Origin: Hyphomicrobiales bacterium
GTDB taxonomy: Bacteria > Pseudomonadota > Alphaproteobacteria > Rhizobiales > JACESI01
Direction: 5' to 3'
DNA: 64,000 nucleotides
Assembly: GCA_039989895.1 (NCBI GenBank)
Contig: JBDXGY010000006.1
Location: forward strand, 558,001 to 622,000
The stretch's first letter is position 1. Each line of letters begins with the position of its first letter. Made by a program: the position numbers and the translations under genes. Below the pieces are notes generated by a model. It did not search any database. It saw nothing but the letters and a program-made list of their open reading frames with translations, and was not told the DNA's origin. Of the stretch, positions 8,686 through 17,234 are shown piece after piece.

Positions 8686-9876
8686 ATGTCTGACGTATCC
8701 GATCCATCTGAATATCAAGATAATATTCCCGTTGATGACGTGCCGATCGAGTCTATTGATCTGAAAAGTCCGCGCGAGGCATTGCGTCCGCAAAAGCTAC
8801 CCAAAGCCCCGAAGCGTTCACGACATGCACGTAATCGTTGGGTTATTATTTTCAATTTTTTCTTCTCTGTTGCAATGCTTGCTTTGGTTGTGCTCGGCGT
8901 GGGTTTTTTCTGGGGAAGCAAGGAATATGTTGCCGTAGGGCCACTTGAAAAGACCGTAAAAGTACTCGTACCTCGAGGCTCAAGTACGCGCGATATCGGG
9001 GATGCACTTGCCCGTAGCAAAGTGATCAAAAGCCCATTGATTTTTTGGGCAACAGTACGTCTTCAAAAGAAGCAGGGCGAGCTTAAAGCGGGTGAATATA
9101 TTTTTGAAAAAGGCGCAACCATGCGCGATGTGCTCGCCAAGCTGGTTAAAGGCAAGGCAGTCATTTACAAAGTGACCGTACCAGAAGGATTAACATCTCT
9201 ACAGATCGTTGAAATCCTGCGTGCAGATAAAATTCTTACAGGCGATATCAATGAAATCCCAGAAGAAGGCTCGCTTTTGCCCAATACATATACTTTTGGG
9301 CGCGGCACTAGCCGTATTCAAATAATTAGATTGATGCAGCAGGAACAAATCAAGTCACTCAAAAGAATTTGGGCTAATCGAGTCGATGGGTTACCAGTAA
9401 AAACACAAGAAGAATTGGTTATTTTGGCATCAATCGTCGAAAAAGAAACTGCCAAATCTGATGAACGGCCACGGGTCGCTGCAGTCTTTATCAATCGCCT
9501 CAGACAAGGCATTAAGCTTCAGTCTGATCCAACGATCATTTATGGATTGTTTGGCGGCGGGGGTAAACCTAAGGACCGTCCTATATATAAATCAGATATA
9601 GAAAAGCCGACAGACTACAATACCTATACAATTCCTGCTCTACCACCAGGCCCTATTTCAAATCCTGGTATTGCGGCCATGGAAGCCGTTGCTAATCCTT
9701 CGTTCACCGATGAGCTGTATTTCGTTGCTGATGGTACAGGGGGACACGCCTTTGCTAAAACACTTAAAGAACACAATAACAATGTGAGAAATTGGCGACG
9801 GATAGAAAAAGAACGTAAAGAGAAAAAGTCAAAAGAAGAAGCGCCAAAAGAAGAATCAACACCTGCACCAAATTAA
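8686..9876 (+). CDS. mltG: endolytic transglycosylase MltG
   Basis: Inner-membrane lytic transglycosylase that cleaves nascent glycan strands and influences glycan length. The 396-residue product has a cytoplasmic Pro/basic N-terminus (about 1-45), one transmembrane helix (about 50-75), a LysM-like region, and the YceG domain with ASIVEKETA, carrying the catalytic Glu, followed by FINRLRQGIKLQSDPT. The C-terminus is Lys/Glu-rich and probably disordered. It lies downstream of the fab genes, as is common in alphaproteobacteria. Confidence 0.94.
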   Translation: MSDVSDPSEYQDNIPVDDVPIESIDLKSPREALRPQKLPKAPKRSRHARNRWVIIFNFFFSVAMLALVVLGVGFFWGSKEYVAVGPLEKTVKVLVPRGSSTRDIGDALARSKVIKSPLIFWATVRLQKKQGELKAGEYIFEKGATMRDVLAKLVKGKAVIYKVTVPEGLTSLQIVEILRADKILTGDINEIPEEGSLLPNTYTFGRGTSRIQIIRLMQQEQIKSLKRIWANRVDGLPVKTQEELVILASIVEKETAKSDERPRVAAVFINRLRQGIKLQSDPTIIYGLFGGGGKPKDRPIYKSDIEKPTDYNTYTIPALPPGPISNPGIAAMEAVANPSFTDELYFVADGTGGHAFAKTLKEHNNNVRNWRRIEKERKEKKSKEEAPKEESTPAPN

Positions 9877-9952
9877 CGCTATTTAATTTGCTGGGCTTTT
9901 GCGATACCATTGTCATAATCATGATTATAAATGAATAGGGCCGGGCACTGCG

Positions 9953-10852
9953 ATGAGCTTACAAAGTATGACTGGCTATTCAAGTCAGGACGGCACGATT
10001 GAAATAGAATCGACCAGCTTTCAATGGACGTGGAATATTCGTTCGGTCAATGGAAAATCGCTCGATATTCGCCTGCGTCTACCGCCATTCTTGAACGAAT
10101 TAGATCAAGTGGCACGTCGGATATTTCCTGAAAAACTATCCAGAGGAAACATTCAAGCGAATTTACAGCTTGAAACAACTCGCAATGACGGTGCTTTGAG
10201 TGTCAATGAAGAGATACTTGAAGCAGTACTCACTTTATCCAAAAAACTGAGCTTAGAGCATGATGTGCCGCCAATCTCTATGGATGCCCTATTATCAACC
10301 CGAGGCGTTCTTGATACGAACAATAGTGATGATGTGCTAGAGGATAAAACAGGTCTGGTTGATGCGGTTTTGAAAGATCTTGATCGGACGCTGGACCTAT
10401 TGGTGGCATCCAGAGCAAGTGAGGGTGCAGCCCTTCATACGATTCTGGAAGAGACGCTTAATGAGATAGAAAAATTGGTTGTCGCCGCGCGTGATGCTCC
10501 TGAGCGGACGGCTTCCAGTATAGGCGCCAAGTTCGAAGAGCAGATAAAACAACTCATGAAGGGTGATCATGAGTTCTCTGAGGAGAGACTTTATCAAGAA
10601 GCGCTTATTATGGCCGCAAAAGTTGATATCAAGGAAGAAATCGACCGTCTTGTAGCTCATGTAGCTTCAGCACGAGAGTTACTCGCCAGCAGCGAACCAG
10701 TTGGTAGGCGGCTCGATTTTTTGACGCAAGAATTCAATCGCGAGGCAAATACTGTGTGCAGTAAGGCAAATGATATCGCGATCACCAACATCGGGCTTGC
10801 CTTAAAAGCGACAATAGAGCAATTTCGCGAGCAGGTTCAAAACGTCGAATAG
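9953..10852 (+). CDS. YicC family endoribonuclease-like protein
   Basis: 299-residue protein with the N-terminal YicC domain (starts MSLQSMTGYSSQDG; SVNGKSLDIRLRLP near 30-45) and the C-terminal DUF1732 domain (EEIDRLVAHVASAR and GRRLDFLTQEFNREANT). E. coli YicC has been reported to be an endoribonuclease; that activity is inferred here from family only. It is 8 bp upstream of gmk, the usual yicC-gmk pairing, and is probably cotranscribed with it. Confidence 0.92.
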   Translation: MSLQSMTGYSSQDGTIEIESTSFQWTWNIRSVNGKSLDIRLRLPPFLNELDQVARRIFPEKLSRGNIQANLQLETTRNDGALSVNEEILEAVLTLSKKLSLEHDVPPISMDALLSTRGVLDTNNSDDVLEDKTGLVDAVLKDLDRTLDLLVASRASEGAALHTILEETLNEIEKLVVAARDAPERTASSIGAKFEEQIKQLMKGDHEFSEERLYQEALIMAAKVDIKEEIDRLVAHVASARELLASSEPVGRRLDFLTQEFNREANTVCSKANDIAITNIGLALKATIEQFREQVQNVE

Positions 10853-10860
10853 TAGGTCAC

Positions 10861-11541
10861 ATGTCGCCTAAAAAATTAGATGCCAACACAGCTGTTAGAC
10901 GAGGCTTGATGTTTGTTTTGTCATCGCCGTCGGGCGCTGGAAAATCGACGATAGCTAATCTTTTGCTCAAAGAAGATCGCGAGCTAAAGCTCTCAGTTTC
11001 CGCCACCACAAGAGAACGCCGCTCAAGCGAAGTGGATGGGGTACATTATCATTTTTTAAAGCGCGGTGATTTTGACAAAATGGTGGCCCATGACGAGCTT
11101 CTTGAATGGGCCGAGGTGCATGGCAACTATTACGGCACACCAAAACGGTTTGTGGAAGATGAGCTTGTCGCGGGTCGCGATGTTTTGTTTGATATTGATG
11201 TACAAGGCAGCGATCAATTGCGCGCAAAAATGCCAGATGATATTGCGACAATTTTCATTCTGCCACCTTCTATCGAAGAGATGAAATCACGGTTGAAGCG
11301 CCGCGCTGAAGATAGCGATGATGTCATTCGTCGCCGCATGAAGACGGCGGTCGGCGAACTCAAACGCTGGCCGGATTATGATTATCTTGTGGTCAATGAA
11401 GACCTTGATGCTGCCTATATGCAGGTGAAAGCTATTCTTAGCGCTGAGCGCCTGCGCCAGAAAAGGCAAGGGGGCAATGCCGAGCTTGCTAAGCAATTGC
11501 ATGCTGATCTACTGAGAGAAACTGGCGAAGACGGCGCTTGA
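10861..11541 (+). CDS. gmk: guanylate kinase
   Basis: Phosphorylates GMP to GDP with ATP. The 226-residue protein shows the P-loop SSPSGAGKSTIA (about 20-32), the GMP-binding STTRERR / GVHYHFL region and YGTPKRFVE. An extra ~15-residue N-terminal extension and a Lys/Arg- then Asp/Glu-containing C-terminus are within the family range. It ends 12 bp before the convergent YheS-like gene, with no clear terminator between them. Confidence 0.95.
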   Translation: MSPKKLDANTAVRRGLMFVLSSPSGAGKSTIANLLLKEDRELKLSVSATTRERRSSEVDGVHYHFLKRGDFDKMVAHDELLEWAEVHGNYYGTPKRFVEDELVAGRDVLFDIDVQGSDQLRAKMPDDIATIFILPPSIEEMKSRLKRRAEDSDDVIRRRMKTAVGELKRWPDYDYLVVNEDLDAAYMQVKAILSAERLRQKRQGGNAELAKQLHADLLRETGEDGA

Positions 11542-11553
11542 TGCTTTGGGCGC

Positions 11554-13464
11554 TTATTTTTCGGCGTCTTCCAGCGCAGCACTTGCTTTAAGCCATGCTT
11601 CTTCAGCACTGCTCATTTCGCCGACCAGTCTGGCGCGAATTTGATTGAGCTGCCTTGCCTTGTCGGCGTGATCTCGAAATAAATTAGGCAAGGCTAATTT
11701 TTCATCGGCCAGTTTAAGTTTTTTCTCTAACAAGGCCATTGTCTTTTCTAACGCGCGCACCTCGGCTTTTAATGGAGCGCGGCTTGCTCGTTTGGCAGCC
11801 GATTCTTTGCGTCGCTCCTCTGCCTTTTTAACTTCTCGAGCGGCAGCCTTTTTCTCGGATTTATTAGCATTCGACTTTGATGTCTTGCTGGCCGTTAAAA
11901 TATAGCTGCGGTATTCGTCAAGGTCGCCCACATAGGGCTTCACGGTGCCATCTGCGACCAGCCATAGCCTGTCGACAGAGGCTTCTAGCAGGCTCCTGTC
12001 GTGGCTGATGATGATTACCGCGCCTTCATAGTCATTCAACGCATGGACCAAAGCCTCGCGACTGTCGATATCGAGGTGGTTTGTTGGCTCATCAAGAATA
12101 AGCAAATGCGCCCCGTGAAAGGTTGCAAGCCCCAACAGCAGACGAGCTTTCTCACCCCCAGAGAGATCTTTAGCTGGGGTATCCATCTTGGCGCGATCCA
12201 AGCCCATTTGCGCCGCACGCGCACGTGCTTGGGCTTCTGTGACACCTTCAGTCGTATCGTCCATCATCGTCTTGACGTGTTCATAGGCGCTCTCATTAGG
12301 GCGCAATTCATCAAGCTGGTGTTGTGCGAAATAAGCAACTTCCATCTTGTTTGAACGTTTTATGTGTCCCGTTTCAATCTTAAGACGTCCAGATAAAAGC
12401 TTCGCCATCGTTGATTTGCCATTACCGTTCGCGCCCAAAAGACCAACCCGATCTTCAGGGCCAAGCGAGATGCCGATATTGGTCAAAATCGGCTTTTCTG
12501 GTTCATAGCCCACAGAACCATTTTCTATATGAATCATGGGAGGAGACATACGCTTTTTCGGGTTTGGGAATTGAAATGGTTTAATGTGATCGTCAACCAT
12601 CGCCGAAATCGGTTGCATTTTTTCCAGAGCTTTGAGGCGGCTTTGCGCTTGTTTCGCTTTACTGGCTTTGGCCTTGAAGCGATTAACAAAGGCTTCCATG
12701 TGCCGGCGCTGGTCATCTTGCTTGGATTTCAGCTTCAACTGTAAGGCCTGCCGTTCACGGCGCTGGCGGTCAAATAGATCGTAATTACCCTTATAGATTG
12801 TGAGCTTCATTTGATCCAAATGCACAATCGTATTGACGCAGCGATTCAACAAATCTTTGTCATGACTGATAAGAAAGACAGTGTAGGGATAGCGATTGAT
12901 ATAGTTCTCAAGCCATAGAGTGCCTTCAAGGTCGAGATAGTTTGTCGGCTCATCAAGCAATAGAAGATCTGGTTCTGAGAATAAAACGGCAGCAAGAGCT
13001 ACCCGCATGCGCCAACCACCTGAAAACTCGGAGCAGGGGCGTTGTTGAGTTATGGCGTCAAAACCAAGACCGTGCAGAATAGCGCCTGCGCGGGATTCTG
13101 CGTTATGGGCACCAATATCAACCAGCCGTAATTGTATTTCAGCTATTCGGTCGGGGTCAGTTGTGGTTTCAGATTCTTGCATCAATGATGTGCGTTCAGC
13201 ATCAGCCGCCAGCACTGTATCAAGCAGCGAGACATCATTACTCGGGGCTTCTTGCGCCACCTGACCAACCCGCGCACCCTTGCGAATAGAAAGGCTTCCT
13301 GACTCAGGCGTCAATTCCTCATTCAACAGCTTGAAGAGGGTAGATTTTCCTGTTCCATTGCGCCCAACAAGTCCGGCTTTGGTGCCAGGTGTAATTGCGG
13401 CAGTTGCTTGTTCCAACAGGAGGCGACCGCCGATGCGGTAAGTGACGTCATTAATGTGGAGCAT
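11554..13464 (-). CDS. YheS-like ABC-F family ATPase
   Basis: Soluble protein with two ATP-binding cassettes and no membrane domain, the ABC-F class that binds the ribosomal E site to relieve stalled translation. Of 636 residues, cassette 1 has GRNGTGKST, signature FSGGWRMRVALA and LLLDEPTNYLD. The linker contains RFKAKASKAKQAQSRLKALE. Cassette 2 has GANGNGKST, LSGGEKARLLL and LILDEPTNHLD. A Lys/Glu-rich C-terminal coiled coil (about 525-636) follows. The overall pattern matches E. coli YheS more closely than EttA or Uup. The exact ribosomal role is inferred. Convergent with gmk. Confidence 0.9.
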   Translation of the reverse strand: MLHINDVTYRIGGRLLLEQATAAITPGTKAGLVGRNGTGKSTLFKLLNEELTPESGSLSIRKGARVGQVAQEAPSNDVSLLDTVLAADAERTSLMQESETTTDPDRIAEIQLRLVDIGAHNAESRAGAILHGLGFDAITQQRPCSEFSGGWRMRVALAAVLFSEPDLLLLDEPTNYLDLEGTLWLENYINRYPYTVFLISHDKDLLNRCVNTIVHLDQMKLTIYKGNYDLFDRQRRERQALQLKLKSKQDDQRRHMEAFVNRFKAKASKAKQAQSRLKALEKMQPISAMVDDHIKPFQFPNPKKRMSPPMIHIENGSVGYEPEKPILTNIGISLGPEDRVGLLGANGNGKSTMAKLLSGRLKIETGHIKRSNKMEVAYFAQHQLDELRPNESAYEHVKTMMDDTTEGVTEAQARARAAQMGLDRAKMDTPAKDLSGGEKARLLLGLATFHGAHLLILDEPTNHLDIDSREALVHALNDYEGAVIIISHDRSLLEASVDRLWLVADGTVKPYVGDLDEYRSYILTASKTSKSNANKSEKKAAAREVKKAEERRKESAAKRASRAPLKAEVRALEKTMALLEKKLKLADEKLALPNLFRDHADKARQLNQIRARLVGEMSSAEEAWLKASAALEDAEK

Positions 13465-13689
13465 TGTTTTAGGGTGAAGACCTATTAATTAAACTGCACT
13501 GGTCTTAGACTAGATTGAACGATGGTGCATCCCCTGAATTGTGCTTATTTGGTGGTGTGGAGAAGAATATTTATCACTGTCACGTGAAATTCAAAAAAAT
13601 GCTTCCATCTGTTTCTTATTAGGATTATCGCTTTGCACATAATCAGCGTGGCATAGCGTATGTTACGCAAAAACAGGAGATGACAGCTC

Positions 13690-14358
13690 ATGTCAATCAA
13701 GCTTTACGACCTTTGCGGCGCGGATAAAGATAAGCGTTTTTCACCAACTTGTTGGCGCACGAAAATGAGCCTTGTTCATAAAGGTCTTGATTTTGAATCT
13801 ACCGGGGTCGCTTTTACCAAAATAGGTGAAACAGTGAAGGGTGATGTGAAAACGCTTCCAACGATCGTTGATGGTGATGAGGAAGTAACGGATTCATTCG
13901 ATATCGCTGTTTATCTAGAAAAAAAATACCCAGACAGCCCATCACTGTTTGGTGGTGAACAGGGCATAGCCTTAGCTCAATTTGTTCAATCATGGGCAAA
14001 CACAACGCTGGCACCGGTAATTGTCAGGCTGATTTTAAAGGATATTCACGACACCTTAGCACCGGAAGATCAGGCATATTTTAGAAAAAGCCGCGAGGCC
14101 ATGTTCAAACAGACATTGGAAGAAGTACAGGCTGGCCGTGATGGTCGTATTGAAGGCTTTCGCGCAGCACTAACGCCGCTTCGAACAATGCTGGTTAAAC
14201 AACCATTCATCGGCGGTGAAAGCGCTTTATTTGCTGATTACATTGTTTTTGGCAGCTTAAAATGGTTTTCAACCATTGCGCCCTTTGAAGTCTTTGCGGC
14301 TGATGACAGCGTGAAGGTGTGGTTTGATCGCATAGATGCTACCTATTCTGGCGTTTAA
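13690..14358 (+). CDS. LigE-like glutathione S-transferase
   Basis: 222-residue protein with an N-terminal thioredoxin-like GST domain (LYDLCGAD, then FSPTCWRTKMSLVHKGLDFE) and a helical C-terminal domain. The SPxCWR motif and TLPTIVDGDEEVTDSFDIA resemble the beta-etherase (LigE) branch of GSTs, but many members of that branch have no known substrate. A general glutathione-dependent role is the safest reading. A CAGGAG site precedes the ATG. It stands alone, diverging from the ABC-F gene and 95 bp upstream of ndk. Confidence 0.82.
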   Translation: MSIKLYDLCGADKDKRFSPTCWRTKMSLVHKGLDFESTGVAFTKIGETVKGDVKTLPTIVDGDEEVTDSFDIAVYLEKKYPDSPSLFGGEQGIALAQFVQSWANTTLAPVIVRLILKDIHDTLAPEDQAYFRKSREAMFKQTLEEVQAGRDGRIEGFRAALTPLRTMLVKQPFIGGESALFADYIVFGSLKWFSTIAPFEVFAADDSVKVWFDRIDATYSGV

Positions 14359-14453
14359 GCCATAAAAGAAGTGCGTTCGCTCTTGTGATAGAGCGAGCGT
14401 AGCGCTATACAGCGCCAACTTATCCCCGACGAATATGAAATAGGAATATCATA

Positions 14454-14876
14454 ATGGCGATTGAACGCACCTTCTCTATGATCAAACCGGACGCAACAGC
14501 CCGTAACCTCACTGGTAAAATCACTGCTATGCTCGAAGAAGCAGGCCTGCGCGTTATTGCTTCAAAACGCGTATGGATGTCTTTGAAAGATGCACAAGCT
14601 TTTTATGCGGTTCACTCTGAGCGCCCTTTCTTTGGTGAGCTAACAGAATTTATGTCATCAGGCCCAACAGTTGTTCAGGTTCTTGAAGGCGAAAATGCGA
14701 TTTTGAAAAACCGCGAAGTGATGGGTGCAACCAATCCAGCTGAAGCTGATGAGGGTACAATCCGCAAAACATGTGCGTTATCACTGGGTGAAAACTCTGT
14801 GCATGGTTCTGATGCCGCTGAAACAGCAGCTGAAGAAATTGCATTTTGGTTTGCTGAGCGCGAAATTGCCGGTTAA
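14454..14876 (+). CDS. ndk: nucleoside diphosphate kinase
   Basis: Equilibrates NDP and NTP pools through a phosphohistidine. The 140-residue product begins [14 protein letters not shown] and shows the active-site region [11 protein letters not shown], whose His (about 117) is the phosphorylated residue, and [15 protein letters not shown]. Length is canonical. It has its own terminator downstream and probably its own promoter in the 95-bp gap after the GST gene. Confidence 0.97.
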   Translation: MAIERTFSMIKPDATARNLTGKITAMLEEAGLRVIASKRVWMSLKDAQAFYAVHSERPFFGELTEFMSSGPTVVQVLEGENAILKNREVMGATNPAEADEGTIRKTCALSLGENSVHGSDAAETAAEEIAFWFAEREIAG

Positions 14877-14909
14877 TCGACCAATTTAGCAAAACATCCT
14901 GACATGATA

Positions 14910-14945
14910 ATGGCTTGCCTTATAAGAAAGGCAGGCCATTTTTTA
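14910..14945 (+). terminator. Rho-independent terminator of ndk
   Basis: Imperfect inverted repeat ATGGCTTGCCTT / AAGGCAGGCCAT (one G-U pair) with a short loop, followed by six T. It begins about 33 bp after the ndk stop and overlaps the end of the convergent membrane-protein gene. Confidence 0.8.
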
Positions 14946-15614
14946 TGATGTTTGTTCTTGGTTTTGGATGGTTTTAAAAAGCAAAGCCAATAGACATGTT
15001 AGCAGAAAAAAGAATGATGAAGTCATTTCAAGGCTTTCTTCAAGCAACCTCAGTAACGGACGATTGTTTCCGTGAAAATCTGCCATAAACGGCAAAACTC
15101 GGGCCATTGAATCAAGTAATTTTCCTAACGCCAATGTGCCTAATCCCATAAAGATGGATAAAGCCATCGGTTGAAATTTCAAAACATTTGATATCCATGA
15201 TGGAATGTGGCGGATGAATTGAACAAGAGTGAAAACCAAGACCAGTATAAATAACAACCCCAAGATTTTTTCATAAAATGGTGCGGCGTCACCACTATAA
15301 AATCTAAGCTTAAAAATTGAATCGGTTGTCCAAGCCCTGTGTAAATCCATTTCACGCATGGATGCAGCGGCCATTAAGAAGCCGAAATAGAGCCATATTT
15401 TGGCGCGTATTCTAAAGAACAGGATGAAAGCCAATAATGCCACAAGACCAAAGATGATAGCAGTTGTGCTTTCAATAATTCCGCCCTCATGAGCAAATTT
15501 ATCCCATGCTTCTGGTGGGAAATTTACAAGCATGTAGCCGATGCTACCAAGCAGTGCAGTGATAACAATGACGAAATAGATGATGGAAAAAAACCTCATC
15601 AATTTTTTTAACAT
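14943..15614 (-). CDS. uncharacterised six-helix membrane protein
   Basis: 223-residue integral membrane protein with about six hydrophobic segments (near 8-30, 48-68, 72-90, 113-135, 150-170, 192-215). Charged residues sit in or next to helices: ESTTAI in helix 2, REMDLHRAWTTDSIFKLRFY after helix 3, and LLEESLEMTSSF in the last helix. That pattern suggests a conserved polar site rather than a simple anchor. I recall similar unnamed membrane proteins in other proteobacteria but cannot assign a family. It lies alone between ndk (convergent) and moaE. Function unknown. Confidence 0.72.
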   Translation of the reverse strand: MLKKLMRFFSIIYFVIVITALLGSIGYMLVNFPPEAWDKFAHEGGIIESTTAIIFGLVALLAFILFFRIRAKIWLYFGFLMAAASMREMDLHRAWTTDSIFKLRFYSGDAAPFYEKILGLLFILVLVFTLVQFIRHIPSWISNVLKFQPMALSIFMGLGTLALGKLLDSMARVLPFMADFHGNNRPLLRLLEESLEMTSSFFFLLTCLLALLFKTIQNQEQTS

Positions 15615-15800
15615 TTATCCCCATGACGAAAGATATCATAATAAACTTTATCCACAGATGGACTTAGCCATTAGATTTAAAGTCTCAAGATGCTAGGTTT
15701 TGGATTGCCTGATGATAAAATGTTATGAGCTGTTAATTGCTAGGTTTATTGAGAGTTTTGGCATAATGCTTTTATGCCGATTTATATTACTTGGGCTAAA

Positions 15801-16268
15801 TTATTTTTGCGTCCAGCGGTGAAGCGCGTCGTCGTCGGCTTCTTTTGCATCAACCCATGTGCCGCTTGAGCCATCTGCATGATGCTCTTTTTTCCAAAAA
15901 GGTGCGCGAGTTTTCAAAAAATCCATAATGAATTCAGCCGCTTCAAAAGCCGCCTTGCGATGGCGTGAACTGGCGGCAACAAGGACAATAGGCCCGCCTG
16001 GTTCCATCTTCCCATAGCGATGAATGGCGGTGATAGCATCAAGCGGCCAACGTTCGGCTGCATCACGGGCAATTTTAGTGATCTCAGCCTCAGCCATGCC
16101 GGGATAATGATCAAGCTCCAGCGCGGAAAGAGCGCCTTGCTCATCGCGACAATAACCAGTGAAAGTCACAAGCGCACCCACATTAGGGTGGTCGTGACCA
16201 GTCATGCGTTCGCTCTCAGCATTGATATCAAAAGGGGCAGACTGAATGCGAACATCAATATCAGTCAT
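15801..16268 (-). CDS. moaE: molybdopterin synthase catalytic subunit
   Basis: Large subunit of molybdopterin synthase, which adds sulfur to precursor Z with MoaD as sulfur donor. The 155-residue protein contains GALVTFTGYCRDEQG, the HRYGKMEPG region and the APFWKKE motif with the catalytic Lys (about 130). Its ATG overlaps the moaD stop (ATGA), indicating translational coupling. Last gene of the antiporter-SDR-uvrC-pgsA-moaD-moaE run. Confidence 0.95.
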   Translation of the reverse strand: MTDIDVRIQSAPFDINAESERMTGHDHPNVGALVTFTGYCRDEQGALSALELDHYPGMAEAEITKIARDAAERWPLDAITAIHRYGKMEPGGPIVLVAASSRHRKAAFEAAEFIMDFLKTRAPFWKKEHHADGSSGTWVDAKEADDDALHRWTQK

Positions 16269-16516
16269 CAGCCACCTGTCATCGGCGGAAAGATTGCGAT
16301 TTCTTGCGCATCTGTAATGAGCGTGTCGTGATCGACATGTTCTTGATTGATAGCAGCGCGCAAGGCATGGGCCTGCTCGAATATGGCATAATTATCACCT
16401 CGTTCGGGCAACCATGCGAGTAAATCAGCAATTGTTTTGATGGTCGCAGGCAAATCGACGTTTTCTTCGTCAATACCCACTTGTTCGCGCACCCATGCAA
16501 AATAAATAAGCTTCAT
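16268..16516 (-). CDS. moaD: molybdopterin synthase sulfur carrier subunit
   Basis: Ubiquitin-like sulfur carrier whose C-terminal Gly-Gly is adenylated and thiocarboxylated. The 82-residue protein has the beta-grasp start MKLIYFAWVREQVG and ends in AIFPPMTGG, with the required terminal GG intact. Its start overlaps the pgsA stop by ATGA and its stop overlaps moaE, so pgsA-moaD-moaE are translationally coupled. This supplies cofactor for molybdoenzymes such as the one at 22765. Confidence 0.95.
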   Translation of the reverse strand: MKLIYFAWVREQVGIDEENVDLPATIKTIADLLAWLPERGDNYAIFEQAHALRAAINQEHVDHDTLITDAQEIAIFPPMTGG

Positions 16517-17130
16517 GCGTCATCCTCTAAAAGATGGCGCAGACCAGCACGAAAATAATCATAACCGGTAATCAGCGTGACGATTGCGGCAATCCACAAA
16601 AGAGCGATCCCTGCATCAACATAAATTGGGCCAAGGGCCGGGCCGATGAGGAGGACCGCCAAAGCGGTCATCTGTATGGCTGTTTTCCATTTGGCTAGAT
16701 TGGATACCGGCACGCTAACTTGAAGGGATGCAAGAAACTCACGAAGACCGGACACCGCTATTTCTCTGAATAAAATAATTACCGCTGCCCAAACAGACCA
16801 TGAGGTAATTACGCCAAAGGCACACAATCCCAACAGGGAGGCAGCGATAAGCAATTTGTCTGCGATAGGATCAAGCATACGCCCCAAAGCTGATTGCTGG
16901 GACCAAGCACGAGCTAGATATCCATCAAGAAAATCGGTAATCGAGGCGACAACGAATAAGCTGAATGCCACCCAATTGCTGAAAGGTCCATCGAAATAAA
17001 AGCAGGCAATAACTGCGGGCACGGCGACAATTCGCCCATAGGTCAACAAATTTGGCAAGCTGAGCGTGAGTGATCTCTCACGTGCCTTCTGCTTGGCTTT
17101 TTCGCTATTTGATATCTGAGATGTTGTCAT
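16513..17130 (-). CDS. pgsA: phosphatidylglycerophosphate synthase
   Basis: CDP-diacylglycerol--glycerol-3-phosphate 3-phosphatidyltransferase, the committed step to phosphatidylglycerol and cardiolipin. The 205-residue membrane protein has about five hydrophobic segments and the full CDP-alcohol phosphotransferase motif DG-x2-AR-x8-G-x3-D-x3-D (DGYLARAWS ... GRMLDPIAD, about 68-90). The N-terminal ~20 residues are cytoplasmic and basic. It follows uvrC by 104 bp and is coupled to moaD. Confidence 0.95.
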   Translation of the reverse strand: MTTSQISNSEKAKQKARERSLTLSLPNLLTYGRIVAVPAVIACFYFDGPFSNWVAFSLFVVASITDFLDGYLARAWSQQSALGRMLDPIADKLLIAASLLGLCAFGVITSWSVWAAVIILFREIAVSGLREFLASLQVSVPVSNLAKWKTAIQMTALAVLLIGPALGPIYVDAGIALLWIAAIVTLITGYDYFRAGLRHLLEDDA

Positions 17131-17234
17131 TTGAGGAAATGACCAAATAAGCTAGGCAATTGCAAGGCCTGATATGATCTTTTGGTGAATCTGATTATGA
17201 TAAGGCCCTTGAGGGGAAAATTTAGTCTAAATAT

